From assembly GCF_001006305.1 (NCBI RefSeq), contig NZ_LBHJ01000001.1:682001-746000 (forward strand): a DNA stretch of 64,000 bases, read 5' to 3'. The notes under the pieces are model-generated. The model worked only from the letters and a program-made list of their open reading frames with translations. It searched no databases and was not told where the DNA came from. Position numbers and translations under genes: made by a program. This stretch comes from Silvibacterium bohemicum. GTDB lineage: Bacteria; Acidobacteriota; Terriglobia; Terriglobales; Acidobacteriaceae. The number at the start of each line of letters is the position of its first letter. Positions within the stretch are counted from its first letter, which is position 1. Shown piece by piece: positions 16,590 through 26,056 of this stretch.

Positions 16590-17981
16590 TCATCGACTGA
16601 CGGCGATATTTCCACTTGAGCCTTTGATCCCGGGTTCCACAAGTCTAACCCCGGATTCCACAAATCGAGGATCGATCGCATTGGTCACGACTTTGTCGAA
16701 GTCTTCGACGGTGCAAGCATATCTGGAGCCAGAAACACTGGAGCCGGGAACGCTGGAGCCCGGAACGCTGGGACCGGACGCGCTGCAGCCGGGAACGAAG
16801 ATAGGAGCAACGGATGGTTGTTCTGACCCATTGAGTGGGAGCAGCGAGCGCATCTGGTCGAGCGTCTGGCTGATGAAGAACACCTGCACGGTGTTTGCTC
16901 CTGTGCTCTTGTCGTGATGCAGCTCGAAGGCGAAGCCTCCACCGGGAGGCGTTGCGTTGAAGGTCTGATCCTGCAGAATCCAGTCGAGGCGCAGGAGACC
17001 GCCGAGCCAGGAAAGATTTCCGTCGTGGGCATCGAGCAGGATCACATGATCCTGCGGCGTGCCCAGCTCTCCTGGAATGGCTTGCCCCGAGGCCGAGGCG
17101 AGAATGGTGTTGCGGATGCGCGCAGCTAGGTCGGACGCTACGACTTGTGTGGAGTAAGGCGTGCGCAGCATGAAGTCGTGATAGCGAGTATTCATCTCCA
17201 TGAGCTGGTCAAGATCGCGACGCGAGACGCGGCCCCAGCCAACCTGTTCCATCGGAAATCCCTGCGTGTATTCGAGCAGGAAATTTTCGGCGAAGTCGGC
17301 TCCCAGCGTGACAGGATTTTCTTCGCGATTGTTGCGCGGTGAAGCTGTCCCGTTCTGCACACGTGTGGTGCGGAAGTCCGGCTTGGTCTTGTCGCAGTCT
17401 TTGCCCTCGCAATCGATAAGAACGTGATGCATTTTTTCGAGCGGAACTGCGAAGGCATTGGTGAACCAGTCGGGTTGATCGGCCATGCGTCCATTGGTGG
17501 CGTCGGTCAGCTTCTGATGATCGACCGCCGGGCTGTCGGCCGGCGAGAACAGCGGATTTCTCTGTCCCATCGGGCTCATATGCACGTCGATCGAACAGCC
17601 GGGAGCCAGTTCCGCTACGAGAACTTTGGCGGAGGCGATGGTGCGCTGCGTAGTATTGGCCTCGGCATAGATGCCGGGATGGCTGCAGGATACATTCCCG
17701 AGCAGCGTGGGATAACGGGCGCGATAATAGTCGGCAAGCAGCTTCAGCGCAGTTGCCCCGTGCTCTGTCAGCACTCCCGGGGCGGATGGCCATGCGGGCC
17801 AGGGCTGCGCGTTGTAGGCGCCGGAGCGGGTTTCGCTCTCGATCGGCGTGCGAACTCCGTGGCGAACCAGAAGAACGACAGAACGGATTTCGTCATTGGG
17901 GTCGCTGCTTTGTCCGTAGGAAGGATTGGCGGCAAAGAGGGAACAAAGCAGCAAGGCAAAGGCGCGGAAAAAAGGCTTCAT
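16590..17981 (-). CDS. Exported histidine acid phosphatase (phytase/AppA-like)
   Basis: A 463-residue secreted branch-2 histidine phosphatase. It has a signal peptide (FRAFALLLCSLFAANPSYGQ). The phosphate-binding motif is VLLVRHGVRTP, with the nucleophile His in RHG. The proton-donor motif is DAHDGN. Relatives such as AppA release phosphate from phytate, and others from glucose-1-phosphate or nucleotides; the substrate here is not determined. The C-terminal part carries a low-complexity insertion (VPGSSVPGSSVSGS) encoded by the 15-bp repeats at 16723-16797, so length is inflated there. It runs in the same direction as the phosphodiesterase gene at 18040, with a 58-bp gap. Together they suggest extracellular phosphate release. 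Confidence 0.88.
   Translation of the reverse strand: MKPFFRAFALLLCSLFAANPSYGQSSDPNDEIRSVVLLVRHGVRTPIESETRSGAYNAQPWPAWPSAPGVLTEHGATALKLLADYYRARYPTLLGNVSCSHPGIYAEANTTQRTIASAKVLVAELAPGCSIDVHMSPMGQRNPLFSPADSPAVDHQKLTDATNGRMADQPDWFTNAFAVPLEKMHHVLIDCEGKDCDKTKPDFRTTRVQNGTASPRNNREENPVTLGADFAENFLLEYTQGFPMEQVGWGRVSRRDLDQLMEMNTRYHDFMLRTPYSTQVVASDLAARIRNTILASASGQAIPGELGTPQDHVILLDAHDGNLSWLGGLLRLDWILQDQTFNATPPGGGFAFELHHDKSTGANTVQVFFISQTLDQMRSLLPLNGSEQPSVAPIFVPGCSASGPSVPGSSVPGSSVSGSRYACTVEDFDKVVTNAIDPRFVESGVRLVEPGIKGSSGNIAVSR
16723..16797. repeat. 15-bp in-frame tandem repeat inside the phosphatase gene
   Basis: Five 15-base units with consensus CTGGAGCCGGGAACG start at 16723, 16738, 16753, 16768 and 16783. 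In the phosphatase frame they encode a Pro-Gly-Ser-Ser-Val-like tract near the C-terminus. Unit length is a multiple of three, so copy-number change would preserve the frame. Confidence 0.85.
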
Positions 17982-18039
17982 CGATAGTCTGCCTGATGGT
18001 TCAAGTGGAAGAACAGCAATTAGAGTTACCAGGCTATGT

Positions 18040-19086
18040 TCACTTCCCCGACGGGGACGGACGCAGATTCCTGGCGTACTGCTTCATGTATGGCGCGAGA
18101 TCTTCATACTGATCGGTGGCGATGAAGTTGACTCCGGCGGCGATGGCTGCCTTCCAGCGAAGCTCGACGGCACTCCGCGACCCAAAGTTATAGTAGCGGC
18201 CCCATCCGTGGTCTTCGCCAGGGGCAAAACCATCCAGGGTGTAGAAGCGAATCCAGAAGCCCTTTTGGTGAGCGTCGGTAACAAGCGCCTGAAGGCGTTG
18301 ATTATCGGCCTCGGTCCACTCGCCCGCGTTACCTTGTCCACCTTCTTCGACGGGATACCAGGAGTAGTTTACCCAGCGGCGGTAATTTGTAGGGGATGTG
18401 GTTACAAATTGATCGGCCGGCGTGGCGATGGCCCAGTGCATCTTCTCCGGTATCGACATGCTGGCCGGCGGCTCGGCGGTGTGAGCGGAGCCGAAGAGGA
18501 GCAGAGGAGAGCCGGTGGGCACGGCATCGTAAAAGACTTTCTCCTGCGCGTCGTTATCTTCGGTGATAGCCAGGATGGGCTTGCGGTCAAGCGGAGACAG
18601 ATGATGCGGGTCGTCAGTTTTGGTTGCGGTCGAGAGCCACGGTTTGTATTCGTTCAGCAGCTGCCAGACACCTTCTAAAATCGCCTGCTGGTTATCTTTG
18701 AAATCGAAATGCAGGACTATGATGGGCCACTGATCGCGCTTGTTTTCCTTGATCGCTCTTTCGACGACGGGGCGCACCTGTTCGAAGAAGTAGTCGCGCA
18801 GTGTGGGCTCCGAACCTGTGGGTTTGGGAGTGTGCGACACGACCACGCGGCCTTTGCCGGTTGCGGGATCGATATACCAGGCGAGGTCCTGTTCGATCGA
18901 GACCGGAAAGCCGGAGTTGAGCGCGCGCTTGACCCGGTCGGTCCATTGACCTTCGTAGGGGTAGCAGTTGTGTGCGTCGAGGACCGGCTGATTGTGATTG
19001 AGGAAGTCAAGGTCGCTCTTCTGCGCGCGCGCGGAGAGGACGGCGAAAACGAGGAAGGCGAGCACGAATAGCTTCCGAGGCAGCAT
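18040..19086 (-). CDS. Exported GDPD/PI-PLC-fold phosphodiesterase
   Basis: A 348-residue secreted protein with signal peptide (LFVLAFLVFAVLSARAQ). It starts at ATG 19086, where AGGA stands nine bases before it; the 32 upstream codons have no ribosome site. The N-terminal barrel motifs VLDAHNCYPYEGQ, VSIEQDLAWY and VVVSHTPKP match the His/Glu/Asp/His layout of the GDPD/PI-PLC superfamily. Members split glycerophosphodiesters or phosphoinositides; the substrate here is open. It precedes the histidine phosphatase in the same direction, so the phosphatase could release phosphate from its products. This is context inference. Confidence 0.8.
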   Translation of the reverse strand: MLPRKLFVLAFLVFAVLSARAQKSDLDFLNHNQPVLDAHNCYPYEGQWTDRVKRALNSGFPVSIEQDLAWYIDPATGKGRVVVSHTPKPTGSEPTLRDYFFEQVRPVVERAIKENKRDQWPIIVLHFDFKDNQQAILEGVWQLLNEYKPWLSTATKTDDPHHLSPLDRKPILAITEDNDAQEKVFYDAVPTGSPLLLFGSAHTAEPPASMSIPEKMHWAIATPADQFVTTSPTNYRRWVNYSWYPVEEGGQGNAGEWTEADNQRLQALVTDAHQKGFWIRFYTLDGFAPGEDHGWGRYYNFGSRSAVELRWKAAIAAGVNFIATDQYEDLAPYMKQYARNLRPSPSGK

Positions 19087-19194
19087 TTTGGATGATCCTT
19101 TTTCATCGTGATATTTGAGCGTGATCGGTGCAAGTCGCGCGTCGCACACACGAAATTTAGGATGCGGGACACGCTTCAACACTTATTATGCCGC

Positions 19195-22100
19195 TCAGAA
19201 CGAGAGCCGCAGCGCGAACTGCATGATCCGCGGATCGCCTGCGAGCGAAGTGATGGTCCCCACACTGCTGTTGCTCAATGTCGCCGAGGGCTGTGCGAAC
19301 AACACGCTGTTGGTGAGGTTGAAGACCTCCCAGCGGAACTGCAAGTTCGTCTTCTCGAGGATGCTGAATTCGCGCATGAGAGCGAAGTCGAAGACGTTGG
19401 TATGGGGGCCAGTCAGGTTGTTGATGCCGCCATTGCCATAGGGAGACTGTCCGGCGTTGAGGTTGGGGATGGCATAAACATCCGACGTGCCTGGGGAGAG
19501 CTGCTGGCACGTCTTGTTCGCCGAGTAATAGAACCAGCAGTTCACATCGCCGACCTTCTTTGGCCTGCCGGTCATGATGGGAAGCGCGGTGGCGTTGCCG
19601 TTGATGTCGATGTCGCTCGAGAGCTGGCCGCTCGACGAAACGGTGAAGGGAAGTCCGCTGGAAAATGTATAGATGCCGGACGTGCGCCAGCCTCCGAGCA
19701 GCCACGCGCCAGGGCCAGAGGTGACGAACGGTTTGTTGTGGCCGAAGGGCAGCTCGTAGACATAGGAGACGACCACACGCTGCGGCACGTTGGCGCCGCT
19801 GAGAGAATTCGTAAAGGTCTGGTCGTACTGGGTGGCAAAGGCCTTCGACCACGTATATGCCGTGATGAGAGAGAGGCCGTTGTGGAAGCGGCGCTGTAAT
19901 TGAGCTTCCAGTCCGTTGTAGTTGCTGGTGCCGATGGAGTGGGAGAACTCGAGATATCCCCACGCTGGATAGGGATACACGGGTCGAGCGGTCCCGGCGG
20001 TGCTGGGGACATATTGGTTGAGGTCGCTGATGACGTCGAGGTGGCGAGCCACGGTGCCCACGTAATCGGCAGTCAAAACCACCTGCCCGGGTAGCTCACG
20101 CTGGAAGCCAAGGCTGAACTCCTGCGCGTAGGGCAGAGGGGATTTGGAATCCATCGCGTGAATGTGGAGGGTCGGCTGCAACGCCGGCGAAGAAGCGTTG
20201 GCGGGGTTGAGCAGATCGGGCGAGAAGCCGTTCTGAAGCTGGAAGGCAGGCAGGGGCAGCGGATCGAGCGGGTTGGGATTCGTCACCGGGTTCGACGTTG
20301 TTGAGAGCAGAGAGGGAGGATTGAGAGCCAGCTGATCTTCGCTGCCGTTGCGCTTGAAGAGCAGGTTGTAGATGCCATAGCCGCCGCGGATGACGGTTTT
20401 GTTTCCCAGGGAGTAAGCGACGCCGAAGCGCGGCGCAAACGCCAGAAGCTTGGTATCGACGAGCGCTCGGTCATTCAGAGAGCCGTTGGTGGCATAGATC
20501 AGCGAACCGGCTCCGGCGGGGTTGAAGTTGGCGAGCTGATTCTTGGCCGAGTAGGGTGACGTGGAGAAATCGTAGCGCAGGCCGAGGTTGAAGGTGAGCT
20601 TGGGCGTGAGCTTCCAGTCATCCTGCACGAAGCCGGAGGCCATCCAGATGCGCTCGTCGACGAAGTAAACGTTGGAGAGGCCGGCCTGATAAATATTGCC
20701 GGTCAGGCCGTCGGCGTAGGAGCATCCGTTGCCCGGGCTGCCAGTGAGGCAGCTGAAGATGCCAGCGAACGCCAGGGCGCCGTTCATGTTTTCTTCATCC
20801 TGATAGATGTTGCGCATAGGAGCGCGCACGTCGGCTCCGAACTTGAGAAAGTGCGAGCCGCGAGTCCATGAAAATGTATCGGTGTACTGATACTGCTGCG
20901 GCACCTGCTGTTTGGGCAGGAACTGGGGCGAGCCGATGATGGCGGAGTCATCGGAAACATATTCGGTGAGGCCGATGCCGCCGGCTGTTGCCGGATTATC
21001 AGGTACGCCGGGGATGAATTCGTCGGGTGAGTTCAGCCCGAATGGCTGCTGCTGGTCGTGGGAGAAGTTGCGGACGAAGCCGAAGCGAAAATCGTTGGTC
21101 ATGGTGGGATTGAGAACGCGCGTCCAGCCGAGGACGAAGGCCCAGGATTTCAGGACCGAGTTTCCCCAGGACGAGGTCGAGCTGCCGTCGGCGATTCCAC
21201 CGAAGTTGCCGGGAACATCGCGGATGCGGTTGGAGCCGGTGTAGCGGCCGAAGATCAGGTCCTTGTCGCTGAGGTTCCAGTCGACGCGTCCGTCGTAGCT
21301 GTCGTTGTTGTCAGTGAGCGCGCCTGTGCGGACGAAGTTGTTGAAGTCGCCGGGCTGGTTGGGCAGCGGGAAGGCATTCAGGATTTTAAAGCCGAAAGGA
21401 TCCATGGCTGCCTGCGGGATCACATTGTTGGGGAAGGGCTGGCAGACCAGGGGATCGACGCGGCAGGTCGGTGTGTTGTAGTCGTAAATGGTGTTGTACT
21501 TGACGCCCGCGGCGGCGGCAGCAGCCGGGCTGAAATCCCCAGCGCGCTCGTTGGCCAGGGGTACGGTGGCGGTGCGGGTCACGCCCTGATTGATGCGGGT
21601 GCCTTCGTAGTTAAAGAAGCCGAAAAGCTTATCGTGGAGGATCGGGCCGCCGAAGTTGCCTCCGAACTGGTTCTGGATTTCGGCCGGCTTGGGCAGTCCG
21701 GCGCGGTGGGTGAAGTAATCATTCGAATCGAAGACGCGATTGCGGAGATATTCGAAGAGCAGACCGTGGAACTGGTTGGTGCCGCTCTTGGTGGTGACAT
21801 CGATCTGCGCGCCGGGGCTTCTGCCATACGCTGCGGTATAGGCGTTGGCGATGAGCTTGAATTCGCCGATGGCGTCGACGGAGGGCCGGGCAGCCGATGC
21901 GGAAAGCTCCTGCAGGTTTTCCGAGAAGGTGTTGTTGTCGATGCCGTCGAGGATGTAGTCGTTCTGCTCGTCGTTGAGACCGTGGATGGTGAAGAGGCCG
22001 GTGCTGCCCGAGACGCTGCTGCCGCTCTGCTGCGTGAAGCGCTGCATCTGCACGCCGGGGATCAGACGGATGAGGTCGTCCCAGTTGCGCTGATAGAGCG

Positions 22101-22539
22101 GCGTCTCCTCGATCGTAGTGTTTTCGATGACCGTGCCGATCGAGGCATCGTCGCGCGACAGCTGAGGTTCCGTCGCGGTGACATTGACCTCGCTCGTGGT
22201 CCCGGCAACCGTGAAGTGGAAATCCTGACGGGCTTTGGCCGAGGGATCGAGGGTGACCGTGGCGTGCTCACCGGCAAATCCGGTCTGGCTGGCAGAAATA
22301 TCGTAGACGCCGACGGGCATGCCTACAAAGGTGTAATAGCCGGAGTGATCCGTGATCGTGGCACGTGATAGATGAGTGGCCTGATTGGTAGCAGTGACCT
22401 GTGCTCCTACAACAATCGCTCCGGAGGGATCGGTGGCGAGTCCCGAAAGCGATGCAACACCAGCCTGACCATGAAGTCTGACGGACAGTGCCACGAGACA
22501 AATAAAGAGCGCGAGCAACCGGAAGCGCGGGAATGCCAT
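19195..22539 (-). CDS. TonB-dependent receptor, Oar-like with carboxypeptidase-regulatory domain
   Basis: A 1114-residue outer-membrane transporter. It has a signal peptide (ALFICLVALSVRLHGQ), a carboxypeptidase-regulatory-like domain (SGLATDPSGAIVVGAQVTAT) and a plug whose N-end contains DGIDNNTFSENLQELSASA. The barrel ends in MQFALRLSF. The ATG has AGGCAGG upstream. Downstream on the same strand lie the phosphodiesterase and acid phosphatase genes, with 108 bp to the first, so the three may form a cell-surface phosphorus-acquisition set. The gene is divergent to the membrane regulator at 22914. Confidence 0.92.
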   Translation of the reverse strand: MAFPRFRLLALFICLVALSVRLHGQAGVASLSGLATDPSGAIVVGAQVTATNQATHLSRATITDHSGYYTFVGMPVGVYDISASQTGFAGEHATVTLDPSAKARQDFHFTVAGTTSEVNVTATEPQLSRDDASIGTVIENTTIEETPLYQRNWDDLIRLIPGVQMQRFTQQSGSSVSGSTGLFTIHGLNDEQNDYILDGIDNNTFSENLQELSASAARPSVDAIGEFKLIANAYTAAYGRSPGAQIDVTTKSGTNQFHGLLFEYLRNRVFDSNDYFTHRAGLPKPAEIQNQFGGNFGGPILHDKLFGFFNYEGTRINQGVTRTATVPLANERAGDFSPAAAAAAGVKYNTIYDYNTPTCRVDPLVCQPFPNNVIPQAAMDPFGFKILNAFPLPNQPGDFNNFVRTGALTDNNDSYDGRVDWNLSDKDLIFGRYTGSNRIRDVPGNFGGIADGSSTSSWGNSVLKSWAFVLGWTRVLNPTMTNDFRFGFVRNFSHDQQQPFGLNSPDEFIPGVPDNPATAGGIGLTEYVSDDSAIIGSPQFLPKQQVPQQYQYTDTFSWTRGSHFLKFGADVRAPMRNIYQDEENMNGALAFAGIFSCLTGSPGNGCSYADGLTGNIYQAGLSNVYFVDERIWMASGFVQDDWKLTPKLTFNLGLRYDFSTSPYSAKNQLANFNPAGAGSLIYATNGSLNDRALVDTKLLAFAPRFGVAYSLGNKTVIRGGYGIYNLLFKRNGSEDQLALNPPSLLSTTSNPVTNPNPLDPLPLPAFQLQNGFSPDLLNPANASSPALQPTLHIHAMDSKSPLPYAQEFSLGFQRELPGQVVLTADYVGTVARHLDVISDLNQYVPSTAGTARPVYPYPAWGYLEFSHSIGTSNYNGLEAQLQRRFHNGLSLITAYTWSKAFATQYDQTFTNSLSGANVPQRVVVSYVYELPFGHNKPFVTSGPGAWLLGGWRTSGIYTFSSGLPFTVSSSGQLSSDIDINGNATALPIMTGRPKKVGDVNCWFYYSANKTCQQLSPGTSDVYAIPNLNAGQSPYGNGGINNLTGPHTNVFDFALMREFSILEKTNLQFRWEVFNLTNSVLFAQPSATLSNSSVGTITSLAGDPRIMQFALRLSF

Positions 22540-22767
22540 ATTTGTGCCTGCCTGAAGCGAGAATTTTGTAAATGAATCTGCGCGGTCTTACGCGGGAGTA
22601 TCAAGAAGCAGCGATATGGGCAGAAGGTAGGGCTTTCAGGAGGCCGGTACAAGTGGAGAGGGAAGTGTATACCCTCAGTTTTGTAGAGACTCGTATGAGG
22701 CAATGGCCTTGATTTCAGAGCTTTGTCGTTGTGTGAAAATTCGGCTATGCATTGGGATCATGCGCCG

Positions 22768-22783
22768 GTATGGGTGGCCATAC
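22768..22783. promoter_or_regulatory. Inverted repeat in the receptor/regulator divergent region
   Basis: GTATGG-GTGG-CCATAC, perfect 6-4-6. It lies about 230 bp from the receptor start and 130 bp from the regulator start, and may be an operator of the divergent regulator. The whole gap 22540-22913 (374 bp) holds no gene that I can support. Confidence 0.35.
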
Positions 22784-22834
22784 ACCTGAGCTTTCACTGT
22801 GTGCGACCTCGATTCACCGGGGGGTACGAGAGGT

Positions 22835-22848
22835 GTGTGCATTCACAC
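22835..22848. promoter_or_regulatory. Second inverted repeat in the same divergent region
   Basis: GTGTG-CATT-CACAC, perfect 5-4-5, about 65 bp before the start of the membrane regulator gene. The short arms mean it could be chance. Confidence 0.3.
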
Positions 22849-22913
22849 TCTATTGATAGCCGGACGCTAGGATCGATTTCGCAACGAAATAAAGATCATT
22901 CTCCGTACTACTC

Positions 22914-24231
22914 ATGGCAGGAATTCCAGCTTTAAGGATTGACGCGTCTTCTCTCGATCTGCCTCCGACAGCAAGTGAAGAACGGCAGGCAATTGAGCGC
23001 GTCCTGAGTAGCAAGCATTTCAGCTCGGCGCCACTCCTCTCAGCATTTCTCCTGTATGTGTGCCAGCGCGCAGTGGAGAATCCATCTGCTCGCATCAGCG
23101 AGCATGAGATCGGTGTGAAGGTATTCCATCGTTCGATTGATTTCGATCCGCGCGAAGACAATATCGTGCGCAACTATGCGCGCCAGCTGAGGAAAAGGCT
23201 GCAGGAGTACTACGCGTCCGATGGGGCACAGGATGCCCTGCGGATCGAGATTCCCAAGGGGGGATATCTTCCCGTCTTCGCGTCAAGAGTGTCTTCGCAG
23301 CCTTTGCCGCTCGAGCCTCAAACCTCTGTGTCTCTCGTTCCAAAGGCAGCTGAGCCGCGACATACGAAGCAGGCGAAGCTGCGACTCTGGACGCGTGGGG
23401 GAGCATTTCTGATTTTGTATTCTCTGCTGCTGGGCTGGGCGGTGAAGTGGGCCCTCAGGCCCAGTCCGGCGCCGGAGGCACTCAGCTCGATGCATCCACT
23501 ATGGGCGCAGCTTTTTACCCATGACCGCGATACTTTCATCGTGCCCGGCGACACTGGATTTGTAGTTCTGCAGCAGGTGAATCATCGAACCTTTTCCCTG
23601 CCCGAGTATTTGAATTGGTTTTCGGCAGACGGCCGGCGAAATCCGCTGCCCATGTCCTATCTGGAAGACCAGACGTACACCAGCGTGCTGAATCTCACGA
23701 TCGTCTCGAGCTTGCAGCGGCTGCCGGAAGCGACACCGAATCGCTTCGTTATCCGGGCGGTGCGGAATCTAAGCTTCGATGATCTGAGAGACGGCAATGC
23801 GATCCTGCTGGGATCGAACTACAGCAATCCGTGGGATGAATTGTTCGCCGATCGTCTGACGTTTCATTTCGTGAACCATCCCAGGGACAATCGATATTGG
23901 ATCGTGAATGAGCATCCGCAGCCTGGCGAGTCCGCGATCTATGAATCGGCGACGAAGAATTATCTGCACCAGACCCTATGCTGTGCTGGCATTCCTTCCA
24001 AATCTGAACAAGACAGGCCATGTGCTGCTCATTCAAGGGTTGGATGGGGTGGGCACACAGGCGGCAGCCGACATGCTCTTCAACGGTGACGCATTCCAGC
24101 CTTTGTTGAATCAGGTATTCTCTGCCGGGAAGCGTCTGAGTGGGTTTGAGCTTTTGATCGAAGCGTCCAGCCTGAATGATGATTCAAACGCGACGAGCAG
24201 CCGCATCCTCGCAACGCGGTTGTACCCATGA
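22914..24231 (+). pseudogene. Membrane-anchored regulator with winged-helix-like N-domain, frameshifted
   Basis: The first frame (22914-24089) encodes a cytosolic domain with the motifs ISEHEIGVKVFHRSIDFDPR, NIVRNYARQLRKRLQEYY and IPKGGYLPVF. This is close in layout to the wing of OmpR/CadC-type DNA-binding domains. A transmembrane helix (GAFLILYSLLLGWAVKWAL, about residue 165) and an extracytoplasmic part follow. Near 23975 coding sense jumps to another frame (to 24231), which restores PYAVLAFLPNLNKTGHVLLI and continues to a natural end. One extra base or two missing bases explain it. A second protein of the same architecture is intact at 28491. It is either a real pseudogene or a sequencing error. 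The ATG has no clear ribosome site. Confidence 0.75.
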
Positions 24232-24280
24232 AGATAGCGACCCATGCCTTGGAAGGGCTAGCTATATGTGCCCGAAAAGA

Positions 24281-24355
24281 TGGTAAGCACGAGCAGACTC
24301 GAACTCCTGATCTCTACCGTATCAAGCTATCTACCTAACGCAGCTGATTACATCT
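24281..24355 (-). pseudogene. Degenerate tRNA-Val copy
   Basis: Read on the minus strand, this segment resembles the intact tRNA-Val(GAC) at 50043. The 3' half (CCA-like end, T arm, anticodon 3' side) is nearly identical; the run GACTCGAACTCCTGA on the plus strand is shared. The D arm and 5' acceptor strand are broken. The anticodon position reads GAU and the anticodon stem has mismatches, so it cannot work as tRNA-Val or a good tRNA-Ile. It lies in the gap between the frameshifted regulator and the next gene. Confidence 0.75.
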
Positions 24356-24487
24356 GCTGAGTTAGCGACGTTAACCGGAAGGCTCCCTGAGCGGCCCTAA
24401 CCTCGGATGTGAGTTAGCGACGAGAATGATTGTCGGGAACGGTGATTGCGGCTAAACTGAGAGGCCGAAAGGTCCCGGAGGGTATCC

Positions 24488-25225
24488 ATGCGTTCGCGGC
24501 TGAGGGTGGGCATTGGGTGTGGTGTCGTGGCGATCTTGGCAGTTGGTATGCCGGTGCTTCGCGCGCAGGCTGGGGGCGGAATCTTTGTAACTCCGATTCC
24601 TAATGCGCCATTCTCCGGTACGGTGCGGGTGGAGCGGACGGTCATCCAGCCGAACGGTAACAATCTGCAGTTGTGGTCCGAGCGGGAGATTGCGCGGGAC
24701 AACCAAGGGCGCATCTACAATGAATTCCGGCCGTTCGTGCCAACGACGACGAAGACCTTGCCCGATGCGACGGTGATTCATCTGTACGATCCCCAGAACC
24801 GGATGACAGAGTATCTATATCCGCAGCGAAAGACGTACCAGGTGATGATATTGGGCCGGCCTCCCGCAACGGACACGCCGGACGATTTTGCCTCACCGAC
24901 AGCAGCGGCCGGCCCAACGAGCGAATTTACGCGCCAAGAGGATCTTGGCTACCGCACGATCGCGGGGCTGCAGGTGCATGGCGTGAGCATAACGCAGACC
25001 CTGACGGCGGCGGAGAGCGGCACCGGGCAGCAAGTGACGGTGACGAACGAATACTGGTATTCCGAGGCCCTGCGGCTGAACCTGGTGACAAAGCACAACG
25101 ATCCGCGCACCGGGAGCTTGACGATGACAGTCACACAGATCGACCGCCACGAACCGAGCGCCGCGCTCTTCGGCGTGCGTGCAAATTACAGGATGGCCGG
25201 CCTTGGGAAGCCGTCGGGTAGATAG
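24488..25225 (+). CDS. Exported hypothetical protein, 245 aa
   Basis: I recognise no named family. A signal peptide is present (VGIGCGVVAILAVGMPVLRAQ). The mature part is beta-strand rich (FSGTVRVERTVIQPNG, TVIHLYDPQNRMTEYL, VTVTNEYWYSEALRLNL) and resembles short exported acidobacterial proteins of unknown role. The ATG is well supported by GGAGG eight bases upstream. It converges on phnX with 6 bp between stops. It may act in the periplasm or be surface-bound. Confidence 0.78.
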   Translation: MRSRLRVGIGCGVVAILAVGMPVLRAQAGGGIFVTPIPNAPFSGTVRVERTVIQPNGNNLQLWSEREIARDNQGRIYNEFRPFVPTTTKTLPDATVIHLYDPQNRMTEYLYPQRKTYQVMILGRPPATDTPDDFASPTAAAGPTSEFTRQEDLGYRTIAGLQVHGVSITQTLTAAESGTGQQVTVTNEYWYSEALRLNLVTKHNDPRTGSLTMTVTQIDRHEPSAALFGVRANYRMAGLGKPSGR

Positions 25226-25231
25226 GGCAAC

Positions 25232-26056
25232 TCAGCGGACCTTTGGGGTACATGGGAGATAACTGTTGATTTCATCGATTTGCTCCAGCAGCGGGGTGCA
25301 GGCAGAAAGATCTTCGGCAACATAATTGGTCCCGGCTTGAAGGAGCTGCTGTGCAGCGGAGGCGAGGCGCGATTGCTGGCTGGCGGTATCGAGGTGTGCC
25401 CAGGTTGCGGCGTCGAGGCCGACCAGGTTGCCGGTACGCGTCAGGCCGATGGTCCACATGCCGGCGTTCCGGCCCTCTTCGATGTCGCTCACGGTGTCGC
25501 CGATTTTGACGCATGCCGAGGGTGGATAGATGTCGAGAATGCGCATATTGCGATGGAGCATCCACGGCGCGGGGCGGCCTGCGCCCACTTCATCTGGACA
25601 GACGGAAGCATCGGGCTCATAGCCTCGCGCTGCGGCGAGTTCGGCGATGGGTGTGAGCATCTCGCGGGTATAACCGGTGCTGCTGCCGATACGAAGACCT
25701 TGCGCGCGCCACGCCGCGGTGGTTTCAACAACTCCATAGATGAGCTGCGAGTGGCTGGACAATATACCCGGCTGCAGCAGATTGAAATCCGCGAAGAGTG
25801 AATCGATGTCTTCGGGGACGGGATCGCGTCCCGCAGCCGCGCGCCATTTTTCACAGACGCTGGGAAGAGCGAGGATGGCTCGAATATGGTCCCGCTTGAG
25901 AAGACCCATATCGCGGCGCGCCTCTTCAGAGGAGAGGGTGACGCGGCGGCGAGCGAAGAGCTCCTGAAGGACGATCACGGGAGCGATTGACCCGTGATCG
26001 ACAGTGGTTCCGGCCCAATCGAGCATGACGGCGCGCAGCCGAGTGAAGGGTTTCAT
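25232..26056 (-). CDS. phnX: Phosphonoacetaldehyde hydrolase (phosphonatase)
   Basis: A 274-residue HAD-superfamily enzyme that splits phosphonoacetaldehyde into acetaldehyde and phosphate. The nucleophile loop is LDWAGTTVD with Asp13. The Schiff-base lysine, unique to PhnX, is in MGLLKRDH at Lys54; in the Bacillus enzyme these are residues 12 and 53. Motifs GSSTGYT and KIGDTVSDIEEG complete the HAD site. The ATG at 26056 overlaps the stop of the upstream oxidoreductase gene by four bases (ATGA), and AAAGGA precedes it. The open frame continues 57 codons further but without a start signal. It is last in a four-gene minus-strand operon (regulator, transporter, oxidoreductase, phnX). The partner enzyme making its substrate is probably the class-III PLP enzyme at 31347. 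Confidence 0.95.
   Translation of the reverse strand: MKPFTRLRAVMLDWAGTTVDHGSIAPVIVLQELFARRRVTLSSEEARRDMGLLKRDHIRAILALPSVCEKWRAAAGRDPVPEDIDSLFADFNLLQPGILSSHSQLIYGVVETTAAWRAQGLRIGSSTGYTREMLTPIAELAAARGYEPDASVCPDEVGAGRPAPWMLHRNMRILDIYPPSACVKIGDTVSDIEEGRNAGMWTIGLTRTGNLVGLDAATWAHLDTASQQSRLASAAQQLLQAGTNYVAEDLSACTPLLEQIDEINSYLPCTPKVR

Noticed and set aside
21058-22368. 436-codon plus-strand frame opposite the 19195 receptor
   Set aside because: Low-complexity Val/Gly/Ala/Glu-rich translation typical of antisense to a high-GC gene; the receptor frame explains the region.
24281-24355. Functional tRNA-Ile (anticodon position GAU)
   Set aside because: Stem mismatches in the acceptor, D and anticodon arms; best explained as a decayed tRNA-Val copy.
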